From Crystallibacter degradans (GTDB lineage: Bacteria; Actinomycetota; Actinomycetes; Actinomycetales; Micrococcaceae), in contig NZ_JABBCH010000007.1 in assembly GCF_012952295.1 (NCBI RefSeq), positions 62,001 to 126,000 on the forward strand: a stretch of DNA of 64,000 nt, given 5' to 3'. Positions within the stretch are counted from its first letter, which is position 1. Every line of letters starts with the position of its first letter. Of the stretch, positions 8,562 through 17,488 are shown in pieces. The position numbers were made by a program, and so were the translations under genes. The notes beneath the pieces were generated by a model. It did no database searches. It saw only the letters and a list, made by a program, of their open reading frames with translations, and had not been told where the DNA came from.

Positions 8562-8774
8562 AACGGCCCTCCTGTCACCGAGTTGGACCATTATGAACCC
8601 TCCCGGCCCTGTTTGGACCCGGCCGGCGCAAAATTGTGCCGACCCGTTATCGTTCGGGCCCGGCCGCTTCGCTGCAGGGCTTCCGTGCGAAAGCGATATA
8701 TTGTGCGGTGGAGCGGGCATTACCGCACAAACAATGGACGACGGCGGTGTGCAGCTGCCTGCAGGAGGTTATGG

Positions 8775-9602
8775 ATGCGACTGGGTACAGTACGGCGGAA
8801 TGGGACAACGCAGGCGTTCCGGCAGGAGAACGGCGCCACCACCTACCTTCCGGCCAACGACGTCGGAGAGCTCCTGCTGCGCGAGGACTGGCGCACCCTT
8901 GCCGGCGAAGAAGGACAGGAACCGGCTGCCGCCGACCTGGACACGCCCATCCTTCGCCCCGGCAAGATCCTTTGCGCCGGACTGAACTACTACGCACACG
9001 CCGAAGAAGTCGGCCAGGACGTGCCGAAGCACCCCACGATCTTCACCAAGATGCACAACGCGCTGGTGGGTCCCAACGATGACGTGCAGATGCCCGAAGC
9101 CAGCCGCAAGATCGACTGGGAGGCCGAGCTGACCATCGTGATCGGCAAAACAATCCGCAAAGTGGACGAGGCCGCAGCCCGCGACGCCATCCTCGGGTAC
9201 ACGGTGATGAACGACGTCTCCGTGCGGGACTGGCAGGGCCGCACGTCCGAGTGGTTCCAGGGCAAGAACTGGGACCGGATGACGCCGGTGGGCCCAGTCG
9301 TAGTGACGGCGGATGAAATCGACCCGGCGGACGGCCTGGCCGTGGAGTGCGAGCTGGACGGCGTCGTCAAGCAGTCCGGCACGACATCGGATCTGATCTT
9401 CTCCTGCGCCAAGCTGGTCTCCTACATCAGCGAGTTCATGACCTTGGAGCCGGGCGACATCATCGCCACCGGCACGCCGGCCGGGGTCGGTCTGGCGCGC
9501 AAGCCCCGCGAGTGGATTCCGGTCGGTGCGGAACTAGTGACCCGGATCGAGGGAATCGGCGAGCTGCGCAACAAGTGCGTCGCCGAGCCGACGGCCGGAT
9601 AA
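8775..9602 (+). CDS. Fumarylacetoacetate hydrolase (FAH) family protein
   Basis: Cytoplasmic metal-dependent hydrolase or isomerase of 275 residues acting on 2,4-diketo or related acids in aromatic catabolism. The N-terminal small domain (1-60) precedes the FAH core with KILCAGLNYYAHAEE, then the metal ligands in IDWEAELTIVIGK, and GYTVMNDVSVRDWQ. It ends with GDIIATGTPAGVG. The start at ATG 8775 is six bases after AGGAGG, whereas another ATG four bases upstream is out of frame. No other aromatic-pathway gene adjoins it, so the exact substrate (fumarylpyruvate, homoprotocatechuate product or other) is open. Confidence 0.88.
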   Translation: MRLGTVRRNGTTQAFRQENGATTYLPANDVGELLLREDWRTLAGEEGQEPAAADLDTPILRPGKILCAGLNYYAHAEEVGQDVPKHPTIFTKMHNALVGPNDDVQMPEASRKIDWEAELTIVIGKTIRKVDEAAARDAILGYTVMNDVSVRDWQGRTSEWFQGKNWDRMTPVGPVVVTADEIDPADGLAVECELDGVVKQSGTTSDLIFSCAKLVSYISEFMTLEPGDIIATGTPAGVGLARKPREWIPVGAELVTRIEGIGELRNKCVAEPTAG

Positions 9603-9672
9603 TCAGGCTTCGCGAATGTCACTTTCGAGTCACTCCGTCGTAAATGTCCTAAGGCGGCCGTAGTATCGAACG

Positions 9673-12516
9673 ATGGGGCAGACACGGTTATTCGGTCGGG
9701 ACCGCGAACTTGCTCATTGGCAAACGCTCGCGGACACCGTCGCGTCCGGCCGCAATACGGAGCTGACGGTCAGCGGCCCGGCAGGCATCGGCAAGACCTC
9801 GCTGCTGGACGAAATCTGCCGCGATGCGCAGGCCCGCGACTGGAAGATCCTGCGTGCCCGCGGGGATGCCCGGCGGCAGCTGCCCGGAGCCATGCTGTGG
9901 CAGTGGTTCGCCCCGTTGGCCCAGCGGCTGCCCGCGGATGCGCCGCCCTTTGACGGCCAGGGCGCGCTGCTGCACAAGTTCCTGACCACCACCGGCATTC
10001 CGGCCCAGAGCGAGGCCCTGAGCTATTCGGCCTCGTGGGTGCTGCGCTCGCTGAGCCAGGACCGGCCAGTGATCGCCGTGGTGGATGACGCCCAGTGGCT
10101 CGACGAACTCTCCCTCGGCGCCCTTCTGGATATCGGCAGCCTGCTGATCGACGTCCCCGTGCTCCTGCTGCGCGGCGTCCGGACCGGACCCGGCGCCGAA
10201 CATCCCGAGGGCATCGACACAAGCGCGTTGCTGGAAGGGGACCGGATTTCCGACCGCGAACCTCAGGTTCCCTCCAGCGTTCCCCTGCACTGGCAGCTGG
10301 AGCCGCTGAGCCAGAAGGCCATTGAGAACTGGATTCTGGAGCGGCAGGAAAGCAACGTCCAGGTCAACGCGGCCCGGGTCCAGGCCGCGAGCGGCGGAGT
10401 GCCGTTCTTCATCCACGAACTGCTCGAGCGGGACCAGCCGCTGGCCAGGCCCGCCGAAGCTTCGCCCAATGAGGCAGCCGTGCTGCGGGACCGGCTGCAC
10501 CGGCTCGGGGCGCTGGACCGAAACGTGCTCGGCGGCGTCGTCGTTCTTGGCGAAGACACCAGCGCAGCACGGCTGAAGGCCATGCTGGAGCTGCGGACCG
10601 CGGAACTAAACGAGTCGCTGGCCAGGCTGGAGGAAGAACGGTTCCTGGCCTCGGTGAAGCCGCGGCCGGCCATCCAGCATGCGCTCGTGGCGGAGGCCTT
10701 GTTGGCGGATCTGGGCGATGAAGAGGTTTCGGCCCTGTACCGGAGCGCGGCCGGCGTATTGATGGCCGAAGGCGCGCAGCCGGCCCTGATTGCCGGCTAC
10801 CTGCTGGAGACGTTGCCGGACGGCGACGAGGACGGTGCCCGGATCCTGCTCGCCGCTGCCGCGCAGGCACGCCGCCAGGGCGCCTACGCGCTCGCCGCCC
10901 AGCTGGCAGACCGGGCGCTGCAGGAGTCCGCGCTGCCGAACCACCTGCGGCAGGAGCTGCTGGTCGAGGCCACGTACGCGCATCAGGGCGCGGGTGATTC
11001 GCAGACCGCTGCGAGGCTCGCTGAGGACGCGTTGGAACTGACCGAAGGAACAGTCTGCCGGGTGGAGCTGCTGGTCGGCCACGCTGAAGTGCTCTACGGC
11101 ATGAACGAGGTGGAACGTGCCTCGGAGTGCTTCGGCAAGGCGCTGAAGGAACTCGAAAACGACCCGGGCGACCATGGCGATTTACGACGGCGGGTGATTG
11201 CGTTGGCAGCCGGCGCGGGTTTCCAGCAACTGCAGATCGCCGCGCAGTATTCGTCCGAGCTCGCCGGGATCCTGAACCGGGACCCGTCCGAGGACGGGCC
11301 GGGGGACCGGCTGCTGCTGGTGCAGGAGGCACTGCGCCTGACCATTAGCGGCACGGACGCGGCGCTGAGCGGGGAGCTGGCGGTCCGCGGCTACGCGGGC
11401 GGTCTCATCCTGGCCGAAAACGGGGCCGAGTCCAGCATCATCAATTTCCTGACCGGCGCCCTCAACGGTGCGGAGCGGGACGCGGACGCCCTGGAATTGC
11501 TGGACGCGGCCATTGCCGAAGCACGGTCCAAGTCGTCGCTGATGGCGCACGCCACCCTGGCTTACTGCCGCGGGTCCATCCACCTGAACCGCGGCCGGCT
11601 GCGGTTGGCACAGGTGGATCTGGAGGCCAGCATGCGCGCCGCGGATGCCGGCTGGCGCACCTACATTGAAGTGGCCGCGTTCGTGCTCGCCAGTGTTTAC
11701 GTCGCTCGCGACGACCTGGAGGCGGCGGATGCCCTGCTGGCCAAGGTTCCACTGGACGAAAAACGTGTTCCGCTGGTCCAGGCCATGGCGCTGCAGCTGC
11801 ACGGAACGGTGCTGGCCGCGCACGGTGACCACAAGTCCGCGCTGGAACACTTTACGGCCGCGATGGATCTGGCCGTGGGGCTGGGACCGACCTTGAGCGC
11901 CTGGACCCGGAGCGCGGTGGAAAGCGCGGTGCGCCTGGGTCAGAAGGAGTATGCCGCGGCGGTGGCAGAGGAAGCGTTGGACAAGGTCCGCGCCTTCGGC
12001 GCACCCCGGCTGACGGGCATGACGCTGCGGGTGGCGGCGCTCGCGCAGCCACCGGAAACCGCCGTGCTGATGCTCCGCGAGGCCATCGGCCTGCTGGAGG
12101 CGAACGAGGGGCGCTACGACCAGGCCCTCGCCTTGGCGGATCTGGCCGAAATCTGCCTCGCGGGGGAGGACGCGGACAAGCTGTCAGCGCACCGGCAGGA
12201 GGCCCTGGCGGCAGGCCGCAAGGCACTGGTGCTGGGCAACCGCATCGGCGCGGCCGCCGTGGCGCGGCGCATGACCGAGCTGCTGGCCGCCCATGATGCA
12301 CGGCTGCCGCTGATCGCGGAGAACAAGGCGGACCGGCTGACGGCCGCGGAGACCCGAGTCTGCTCGCTGGCTGCCAAGGGCATGACCAACCGGCAGATCG
12401 CCGCAGAATTGTTCATCACCATCAAGGCCGTGGAGTGGCATCTGTCCCGGTCCTTCTCCAAGCTAGGCATCTCTTCGCGCAAGGCGCTCGCCGGCCTCGT
12501 CGACGCCCGCGATTAG
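9673..12516 (+). CDS. Large ATP-binding LuxR-family regulator (LAL/MalT-like)
   Basis: Transcription factor of 947 residues. An N-terminal AAA/NACHT-like ATPase has Walker A GPAGIGKT (35-42) and Walker B IAVVDDAQW (134-142). A long alpha-helical middle of TPR-like repeats lies around 380-850. The C-terminal LuxR helix-turn-helix (LTAAETRVCSLAAKGMTNRQIA) occupies about 880-940. Such proteins switch on nearby metabolic genes when a ligand and ATP are bound. A TAGTAT -10 box ends six bases before the ATG, so the mRNA is probably leaderless. The preceding FAH gene is 70 bases away and could be a target, but there is no direct sign of that. Confidence 0.88.
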   Translation: MGQTRLFGRDRELAHWQTLADTVASGRNTELTVSGPAGIGKTSLLDEICRDAQARDWKILRARGDARRQLPGAMLWQWFAPLAQRLPADAPPFDGQGALLHKFLTTTGIPAQSEALSYSASWVLRSLSQDRPVIAVVDDAQWLDELSLGALLDIGSLLIDVPVLLLRGVRTGPGAEHPEGIDTSALLEGDRISDREPQVPSSVPLHWQLEPLSQKAIENWILERQESNVQVNAARVQAASGGVPFFIHELLERDQPLARPAEASPNEAAVLRDRLHRLGALDRNVLGGVVVLGEDTSAARLKAMLELRTAELNESLARLEEERFLASVKPRPAIQHALVAEALLADLGDEEVSALYRSAAGVLMAEGAQPALIAGYLLETLPDGDEDGARILLAAAAQARRQGAYALAAQLADRALQESALPNHLRQELLVEATYAHQGAGDSQTAARLAEDALELTEGTVCRVELLVGHAEVLYGMNEVERASECFGKALKELENDPGDHGDLRRRVIALAAGAGFQQLQIAAQYSSELAGILNRDPSEDGPGDRLLLVQEALRLTISGTDAALSGELAVRGYAGGLILAENGAESSIINFLTGALNGAERDADALELLDAAIAEARSKSSLMAHATLAYCRGSIHLNRGRLRLAQVDLEASMRAADAGWRTYIEVAAFVLASVYVARDDLEAADALLAKVPLDEKRVPLVQAMALQLHGTVLAAHGDHKSALEHFTAAMDLAVGLGPTLSAWTRSAVESAVRLGQKEYAAAVAEEALDKVRAFGAPRLTGMTLRVAALAQPPETAVLMLREAIGLLEANEGRYDQALALADLAEICLAGEDADKLSAHRQEALAAGRKALVLGNRIGAAAVARRMTELLAAHDARLPLIAENKADRLTAAETRVCSLAAKGMTNRQIAAELFITIKAVEWHLSRSFSKLGISSRKALAGLVDARD

Positions 12517-12555
12517 GCGCGGTTGGGGGCACGTTCAGCCGGTGGAGCAGCGGAT

Positions 12556-12957
12556 TCAGCCGGCGGCGCCGTCGTGAGCCATGTCCTGCCCCTGCTGTAG
12601 CCACGCCATGGCCTCGGACCGTGAATTGAAGAACCGCGTGGGGCACGGCGGGGTATGTACGCCGAGGAAAAAGTTCGCGATGACCCGGTCCACGGCGGAT
12701 TTTCCCAGCAGTGCTATCCGGTTCGCGGCGCAGGGGATCGAGAAGACCGCACGGGCACCCCGGCTCACGGATTGGGTCGTCGCCATGTCAACCAGCATTG
12801 GGTGCTCATCGGTGCCGGAGAGGTTGTTGACCTCCCGCATCGCCGCCTGGGCGTCCTCGGCTTCGATCCGCACCCCTGTGGTCCACCGCAGATTCAGGAT
12901 CCCGTCCCCGGTGAGCTCCAGAGTGGCTTTGTCTCCTTCGATGGCGATCGGTTCCAT
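12556..12957 (-). CDS. STAS/SpoIIAA-like domain protein (DUF7793-like)
   Basis: Soluble 133-residue protein with the alternating strand-helix pattern of SpoIIAA/STAS-SEC14 proteins common in Micrococcaceae: an N-terminal beta-rich part (ATLELTGDGILNLRW), LVDMATTQSVSRGAR in the middle and a C-terminal NSRSEAMAWL helix. The middle segment corresponds to the region that carries the anti-sigma-antagonist serine in true SpoIIAA proteins, but the function here is not established. The ATG at 12957 directly follows AGGAGGAGCT. It is transcribed away from the ABC-F gene. Confidence 0.65.
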   Translation of the reverse strand: MEPIAIEGDKATLELTGDGILNLRWTTGVRIEAEDAQAAMREVNNLSGTDEHPMLVDMATTQSVSRGARAVFSIPCAANRIALLGKSAVDRVIANFFLGVHTPPCPTRFFNSRSEAMAWLQQGQDMAHDGAAG

Positions 12958-13442
12958 AGCTCCTCCTGGGATGCGTGGGGCGCGCTCGGCTGCAGCGGAG
13001 CGGCTGTCTTAAATGTAACGATAAACTGCCGCGCACGGTACGAGCACGTCCGCTGCCACCGGCCGGTGCGGCGTTTCCGGCCGCTGCGGCAGGACCATGA
13101 ACAACCACAGCCACCCTAGCTTTTCCTAACTGGGGTGGTTAACGCTGGTCAAACGCTCTATGGCCGAGCAGAATTGATTGTGTTGGAAGCGGAACGGGAA
13201 ACCGGACCGGATCCGGCAGCAGCTTAGTCCGTTGGGGGCGGCTGGGGAGACCCGGTTGTGGTGCATAGCACCGGATATTCGCGGCTGCAGATACGAAATG
13301 GCTCGAAGTGAGTTGGCTCTTGGGGAGGCCTGACTTTGAGCCATTTCGTCTGTCCGGGGCCGTTTCCGCCGCGGGGCGCGGACCGCTTCGGCCGGACCCG
13401 GGCAATGTCTACGTCGCCCGCCGGAAGTGACACACTGTAACG
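12958..13442. other. 485-base intergenic region between divergent genes
   Basis: No convincing gene was seen. The left end carries an A/T-richer stretch (TTAAATGTAACGATAAAC, 13012-13028) that could hold the promoter of the leftward STAS gene. The right part holds the inverted repeat described at 13293-13349. A long reading frame antisense to the ABC-F gene crosses its right end but has no start signal. Confidence 0.5.
13293..13349. repeat. Inverted repeat upstream of ABC-F gene
   Basis: ACGAAATGGCTC (13293-13304) and GAGCCATTTCGT (13338-13349) are perfectly complementary. The pairing extends four more bases inward with one G-T pair, leaving a 25-base loop. There is no T-run after it, so it is not a standard terminator. 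It sits 94 bases before the ABC-F start. It could be an RNA hairpin in that leader, an operator, or the end repeats of a tiny element. Confidence 0.5.
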
Positions 13443-15125
13443 GTGGCCCATCTTGACGTGACCAATATTGACTTTTTCCTCTCCGACGGACGCCAGTTGC
13501 TCAACGGCGTCGGCTTCAAAGTCGGCGACGGCGCCAAAACCGCTCTCATCGGACCGAACGGCACCGGCAAGACCACCCTGCTGCGCATCATCGCCGGCGA
13601 TCTGACCCCGGACGAGGGCGCGGTCAGCCGCTCCGGCAACATGGGCATCATGCGCCAGTTCGTCGGCCAGGTCCGGGACGACACCACCGTGCGTGACCTG
13701 CTGGTCACTGCCGCGCCTCCTGCCCTCGCGGCCGCCGCCAGGGCGGTGGATTCGGCCGAACTGGCCATGATGGAGCACGACGACGAGCCAACCCAGATGC
13801 GCTACGCCCAGGCAATCGCGGACTGGGGCGACGCCGGCGGCTACGAGCTGGAAACCGTCTGGGACGAAGTCGCCATGGCCGCGCTCGGGATTCCCTTTGA
13901 CCGCGCCCAGCACCGCGCGGCGTCGACCCTCTCCGGCGGCGAACAGAAGCGACTGGTCCTCGAGGCACTGTTTTCCGGTCCGGACGAGCTCCTGCTGCTC
14001 GACGAGCCGGACAACTACCTGGATGTACCCGGCAAGCGCTGGCTGGAAGGGAAACTCAACGAATCCAAAAAGTCCGTGCTCTTCGTCAGCCACGACCGGG
14101 AGCTGCTGGCCAACGCCGCCAACCGGATCGTCACGCTGGAACCGGGTGCCCTCGGCGCCACTGCCTGGGTGCACGGCGGCGGGTTCGAAAGCTACCTGCA
14201 GGCGCGGGCCGACCGCAATGCCCGCTTCGAGGAGCTGCGCAAGCGCTGGGACGAGGAGCACGTGAAGCTCAAGGAACTCGTCAACATGTACAAGAACAAG
14301 GCCGCCTTCCGCTCCGACATGGCCAACCGTTATCACGCGGCGCAGACCCGGCTGGCGAAGTTCCTCGAGGCCGGCCCGCCTGAGGCCGTGCCCATCGAGC
14401 AGAACGTGCACATGCGGCTCAAGGGCGGCCGCACGGCCAAGCGCGCCATTGTCGCCAGCAAGCTGGAGCTGACCGGCCTGATGAAGCCGTTCAGCACTGA
14501 GATCTGGTTCGGCGACCGCGTCGGCGTGCTCGGCGCCAACGGCTCGGGCAAGTCGCACTTCCTGCGGCTGCTGGCCGGCGGCGGCACGGATCCGGAGAAG
14601 GAGCACGTGCCGGTCTCCGAGGTCGAGATTGCCGAAGTTCCGCACAGCGGCACGGTCAAGCTCGGCGCCCGGATCCGGCCGGGTTTCTTCGCGCAGACCC
14701 ACGTCCGCCCCGACCTGCTCGGCCGGACCTTGGTGGACATCCTGCACCGCGGCGACGAACACCGCTCCGGCCTTGGCCGGGAGGCCGCGGCCGCAGTGCT
14801 GGACCGTTACGGGCTGGCGCAGCAGGCGGAGCAAAAGTATGACTCGCTCTCCGGCGGCCAGCAGGCCCGGCTGCAGATCCTGCTGCTGGAACTTTCCGGC
14901 GCTACCCTGCTGCTGCTCGACGAGCCCACGGACAACCTGGACCTGCACTCGGCCGAGGCGCTGGAGCGCGCCATCGACGCCTTCGAGGGCACGGTCCTCG
15001 CGGTCACTCACGACCGCTGGTTCGCCCGCAGCTTCGACCGCTTCCTGGTCTTCGGCTCGGACGGCAAGGTCTACGAGAGCGACGTGCCGGTCTGGGACGA
15101 AGAGCGCGTGGTCCGCCAGCGATGA
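13443..15125 (+). CDS. ABC-F family ATPase (ribosome-associated or resistance type)
   Basis: Soluble 560-residue protein with two ATP-binding domains and no membrane part. The first has GPNGTGKTT and LSGGEQKR with LLLLDEPDNYLD. The second has GANGSGKSH and LSGGQQAR with LLLLDEPTDNLD. A charged linker (about 255-300) joins them. ABC-F proteins bind the ribosomal E site and either tune translation or displace antibiotics. The second Walker A ends in Ser-His rather than Ser-Thr. It starts at GTG 13443 without a clear ribosome site. The stop overlaps the MFS start by four bases (ATGA), a coupling that favours a drug-resistance role over a housekeeping one. Confidence 0.88.
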   Translation: MAHLDVTNIDFFLSDGRQLLNGVGFKVGDGAKTALIGPNGTGKTTLLRIIAGDLTPDEGAVSRSGNMGIMRQFVGQVRDDTTVRDLLVTAAPPALAAAARAVDSAELAMMEHDDEPTQMRYAQAIADWGDAGGYELETVWDEVAMAALGIPFDRAQHRAASTLSGGEQKRLVLEALFSGPDELLLLDEPDNYLDVPGKRWLEGKLNESKKSVLFVSHDRELLANAANRIVTLEPGALGATAWVHGGGFESYLQARADRNARFEELRKRWDEEHVKLKELVNMYKNKAAFRSDMANRYHAAQTRLAKFLEAGPPEAVPIEQNVHMRLKGGRTAKRAIVASKLELTGLMKPFSTEIWFGDRVGVLGANGSGKSHFLRLLAGGGTDPEKEHVPVSEVEIAEVPHSGTVKLGARIRPGFFAQTHVRPDLLGRTLVDILHRGDEHRSGLGREAAAAVLDRYGLAQQAEQKYDSLSGGQQARLQILLLELSGATLLLLDEPTDNLDLHSAEALERAIDAFEGTVLAVTHDRWFARSFDRFLVFGSDGKVYESDVPVWDEERVVRQR

Positions 15126-16306
15126 GGCAGCCGGGTTCCGTTGCCGGCGCCAAGTACGCCACCTTCATCATCTTTGGGCTCAACGGACTGGTTTTCGCCA
15201 GCTGGGCGGCCAGGATTCCCGCAGCCGCCTCCGCGCTGCAGATTTCGGCCGGGCAGATCGGGGCCCTGCTGCTGGCACTCGGGCTGGGCTCGGTGGTCTC
15301 GCTGCCGCTGGCCGGTCCGATTTCGGCGCGCATCGGCACGGCCAACACCGTGCGCGCGGGCGGCACCGTGGCGGCAGTCGCCGCCGTCGGGCTGGCCATG
15401 GCGCTCTTCGCGGGCTCCGTACCCGGGGCCGCGGCGGCCTTGTTCGTCTACGGCGTCGGCGTGGCCTGGTGGGATGTGGCCCAGAATATCGAGGGCGCCG
15501 ACGTCGAGCGGCGCCTGCTGCGCACCATCATGCCGCAGTTCCATGCCGCCTTCAGCCTGGGCGCCTTCATCGGCGCGATGATCGGGGCGGCGCTCTCCGT
15601 GCTCCAGATCCAGCTCGCGGTGCACCTGCTGTTCATGGCCGTGCTGGTAGCCGTCGCCGTCCTCACCGTGCCCAAATACTTCCTGCCGCATGCGCCGGAA
15701 CAACCTAACGACGACGACGGCGTACCCCGCCGCGGTAAATTCGGCGCCTGGCGGGAACCGCGCACCGTGCTGATCGGTGTGCTGGTGCTCGGGGCGGCAC
15801 TGACCGAGGGCGCCGCCAACGACTGGATCGCCCAGGCCACCGTGGTGGGGCTCGGCGCGTCCGAGGCCATCGGCGCCGTGCTGTTCGGCATTTTCGTGGC
15901 TTCGATGACGCTACTGCGGCTGGTCGGCGGACGGTTCATCGACCGCTGGGGCCGCGTCCTGGTGCTGCGGGTGAGCATGACGACGGCGTTGGTGGGCCTG
16001 CTGGTATTCGTCCTCGCTCCGGAGGTGCCGCTAGCCATCTTCGGCGCGGTCCTCTGGGGCGCGGGCGCCGCGCTGGGCTTCCCGATGGGCATGTCCGCGG
16101 CGGCCGATGACCGGGCCTTCGCCGCCGAACGCGTTTCGGTCGTCTCCACCCTGGGCTATGTCGCGTTTTTGGCCGGGCCGCCGTTCCTCGGCTTCCTGGG
16201 TGAGCATGTGGGCATCCGCAACGCCCTGCTTGCGGTGGCCGTGCTCATGGTCGCCTCGCTGCTGACCGCCCCCGCCGCCCGGGAACAGGAGCCCGTCCGG
16301 CGGTAA
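15122..16306 (+). CDS. MFS transporter
   Basis: Inner-membrane transporter of 394 residues with about twelve hydrophobic helices. It opens with FIIFGLNGLVFASWAARIP, the form seen in the YbjJ/FucP-like branch of the major facilitator family. An acidic loop (EQPNDDDG) separates the two halves. The start overlaps the ABC-F stop, so both are one transcription unit. The substrate is unknown; export of a toxic compound would fit the pairing with the ABC-F protein, but that is inference. Confidence 0.85.
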   Translation: MRQPGSVAGAKYATFIIFGLNGLVFASWAARIPAAASALQISAGQIGALLLALGLGSVVSLPLAGPISARIGTANTVRAGGTVAAVAAVGLAMALFAGSVPGAAAALFVYGVGVAWWDVAQNIEGADVERRLLRTIMPQFHAAFSLGAFIGAMIGAALSVLQIQLAVHLLFMAVLVAVAVLTVPKYFLPHAPEQPNDDDGVPRRGKFGAWREPRTVLIGVLVLGAALTEGAANDWIAQATVVGLGASEAIGAVLFGIFVASMTLLRLVGGRFIDRWGRVLVLRVSMTTALVGLLVFVLAPEVPLAIFGAVLWGAGAALGFPMGMSAAADDRAFAAERVSVVSTLGYVAFLAGPPFLGFLGEHVGIRNALLAVAVLMVASLLTAPAAREQEPVRR

Positions 16307-16309
16307 GGC

Positions 16310-16370
16310 GACTACAGCACTGGCCGTTGGCCGGCCTCCTGCGGACAGCCCTGTAGTCCTCAAGGACTAC
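16310..16370 (+). promoter_or_regulatory. Two mutually exclusive hairpins before the second ABC operon
   Basis: GACTACAG (16310-16317) can pair with CTGTAGTC (16351-16358). GTAGTCC (16353-16359) can instead pair with GGACTAC (16364-16370) through a TCAA loop. The middle strand is shared, so only one stem can form at a time. This is the geometry of an attenuator or of a terminator for the MFS gene that ends at 16306. No T-run follows. Confidence 0.4.
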
Positions 16371-16485
16371 GCCGGCGGCGGGCAAGATCATCCTGCAGTG
16401 CGGTTACGCCGCGGCCGCCGGCCCGTAGCGTAGTTGGTGCGGGAATCTTTTCCGCCCGCAACCCCAAACTTTAAGGACGGCAGAC

Positions 16486-17484
16486 ATGATCGAGGCACAC
16501 GGCCTGGTCAAGGTGTACGGCAAGAAACCCGCCGTGCAGGGCATCTCCTTCACTGTGCAGCCGGGCAAAGTCACCGGCTTCCTGGGCCCGAACGGCGCGG
16601 GCAAGTCCACCACCATGCGCATGATCATGGGGCTGGACCGGCCCACCAGCGGCGACGTCAAGGTGAACGGCAGGCACTATGCCGCACACAAGGCTCCGCT
16701 GCGCGAAGTCGGCGCGCTGCTGGACGCCAAGGCGGTCCACAGCTCCCGCAGTGCCTACAACCACCTGCGCGCGATGGCCGCCACGCACGGGATCCCGACG
16801 AAGCGCGTGCAGGAAGTCATCGATCTGACCGGCCTGGGTGCCGTCGCGAAGAAGCGGGTAGGTGGCTTCTCGCTCGGCATGGGCCAGCGGCTCGGCATCG
16901 CGGCCGCGCTGCTGGGCGATCCGCAGACCATCATCCTGGACGAGCCCGTCAACGGACTCGATCCCGAAGGCGTGCTCTGGGTCCGCAACCTGGTCCGCTC
17001 GCTCGCCGCCGAAGGCCGCACCGTGTTCCTCTCCTCGCACTTGATGAGCGAAATGGCGCAGACCGCGGACCACCTGCTAGTGATCGGCCGCGGCAAGATC
17101 ATTGCCGACGCGAGCATGCAGGACTTCCTGAACGGCCAGAACCAGGTGCGCTCGCGCGTCCGTACGGACAACCCGGAGGTCCTGATCCGCGCGCTCGCAG
17201 CTCCCGGCGTCAGTGTGGACACCCGCGACTTGGCGCTGCTGGAGATCACCGGCGTGGACCCCCGCGACATCGCCCGGGCCGCCTTGGAACAGCAGGTCCT
17301 GGTTTACGAACTGACCCCGCTGCAGGCTTCGCTGGAAGAGGTCTACATGGACCTGACCAAGGACGAAGTGGAATACCACTCGCAGAACATCGACACCCAG
17401 CCAGCGCTTCAAGAACAGTCAGGACAGCCGGCGCTGCCGGCCGAACTGGCCCCCGCGGGCACCACCGGCAGGGAAGGAAAGTAA
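16486..17484 (+). CDS. ABC transporter ATP-binding protein, BcrA-like
   Basis: Cytoplasmic ATPase of 332 residues for the permease four bases downstream. Walker A is GPNGAGKST (about 34-42), the signature is FSLGMGQRLG, Walker B is IILDEPVNGLDPEG and the H-loop is LSSHL. The C-terminal extension with LEEVYMDLTKDEVEYH and a Gln/Pro-rich tail is typical of the DrrA/BcrA drug-resistance branch. The start at ATG 16486 follows AAGGACGG. The unit continues with a permease, a histidine kinase and a response regulator, which is the standard layout of peptide-antibiotic detoxification modules. Confidence 0.9.
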   Translation: MIEAHGLVKVYGKKPAVQGISFTVQPGKVTGFLGPNGAGKSTTMRMIMGLDRPTSGDVKVNGRHYAAHKAPLREVGALLDAKAVHSSRSAYNHLRAMAATHGIPTKRVQEVIDLTGLGAVAKKRVGGFSLGMGQRLGIAAALLGDPQTIILDEPVNGLDPEGVLWVRNLVRSLAAEGRTVFLSSHLMSEMAQTADHLLVIGRGKIIADASMQDFLNGQNQVRSRVRTDNPEVLIRALAAPGVSVDTRDLALLEITGVDPRDIARAALEQQVLVYELTPLQASLEEVYMDLTKDEVEYHSQNIDTQPALQEQSGQPALPAELAPAGTTGREGK

Positions 17485-17488
17485 GGCC

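Noticed and set aside
13293-13349. Intrinsic terminator
   Set aside because: No T-run after the stem, and it lies between divergent genes, where no transcript needs to end.
13224-15011. A 595-codon open frame on the minus strand opposite the ABC-F gene
   Set aside because: The plus-strand frame has all ABC-F motifs, while the minus reading has no motif, no ribosome site and the composition typical of antisense frames in GC-rich DNA.
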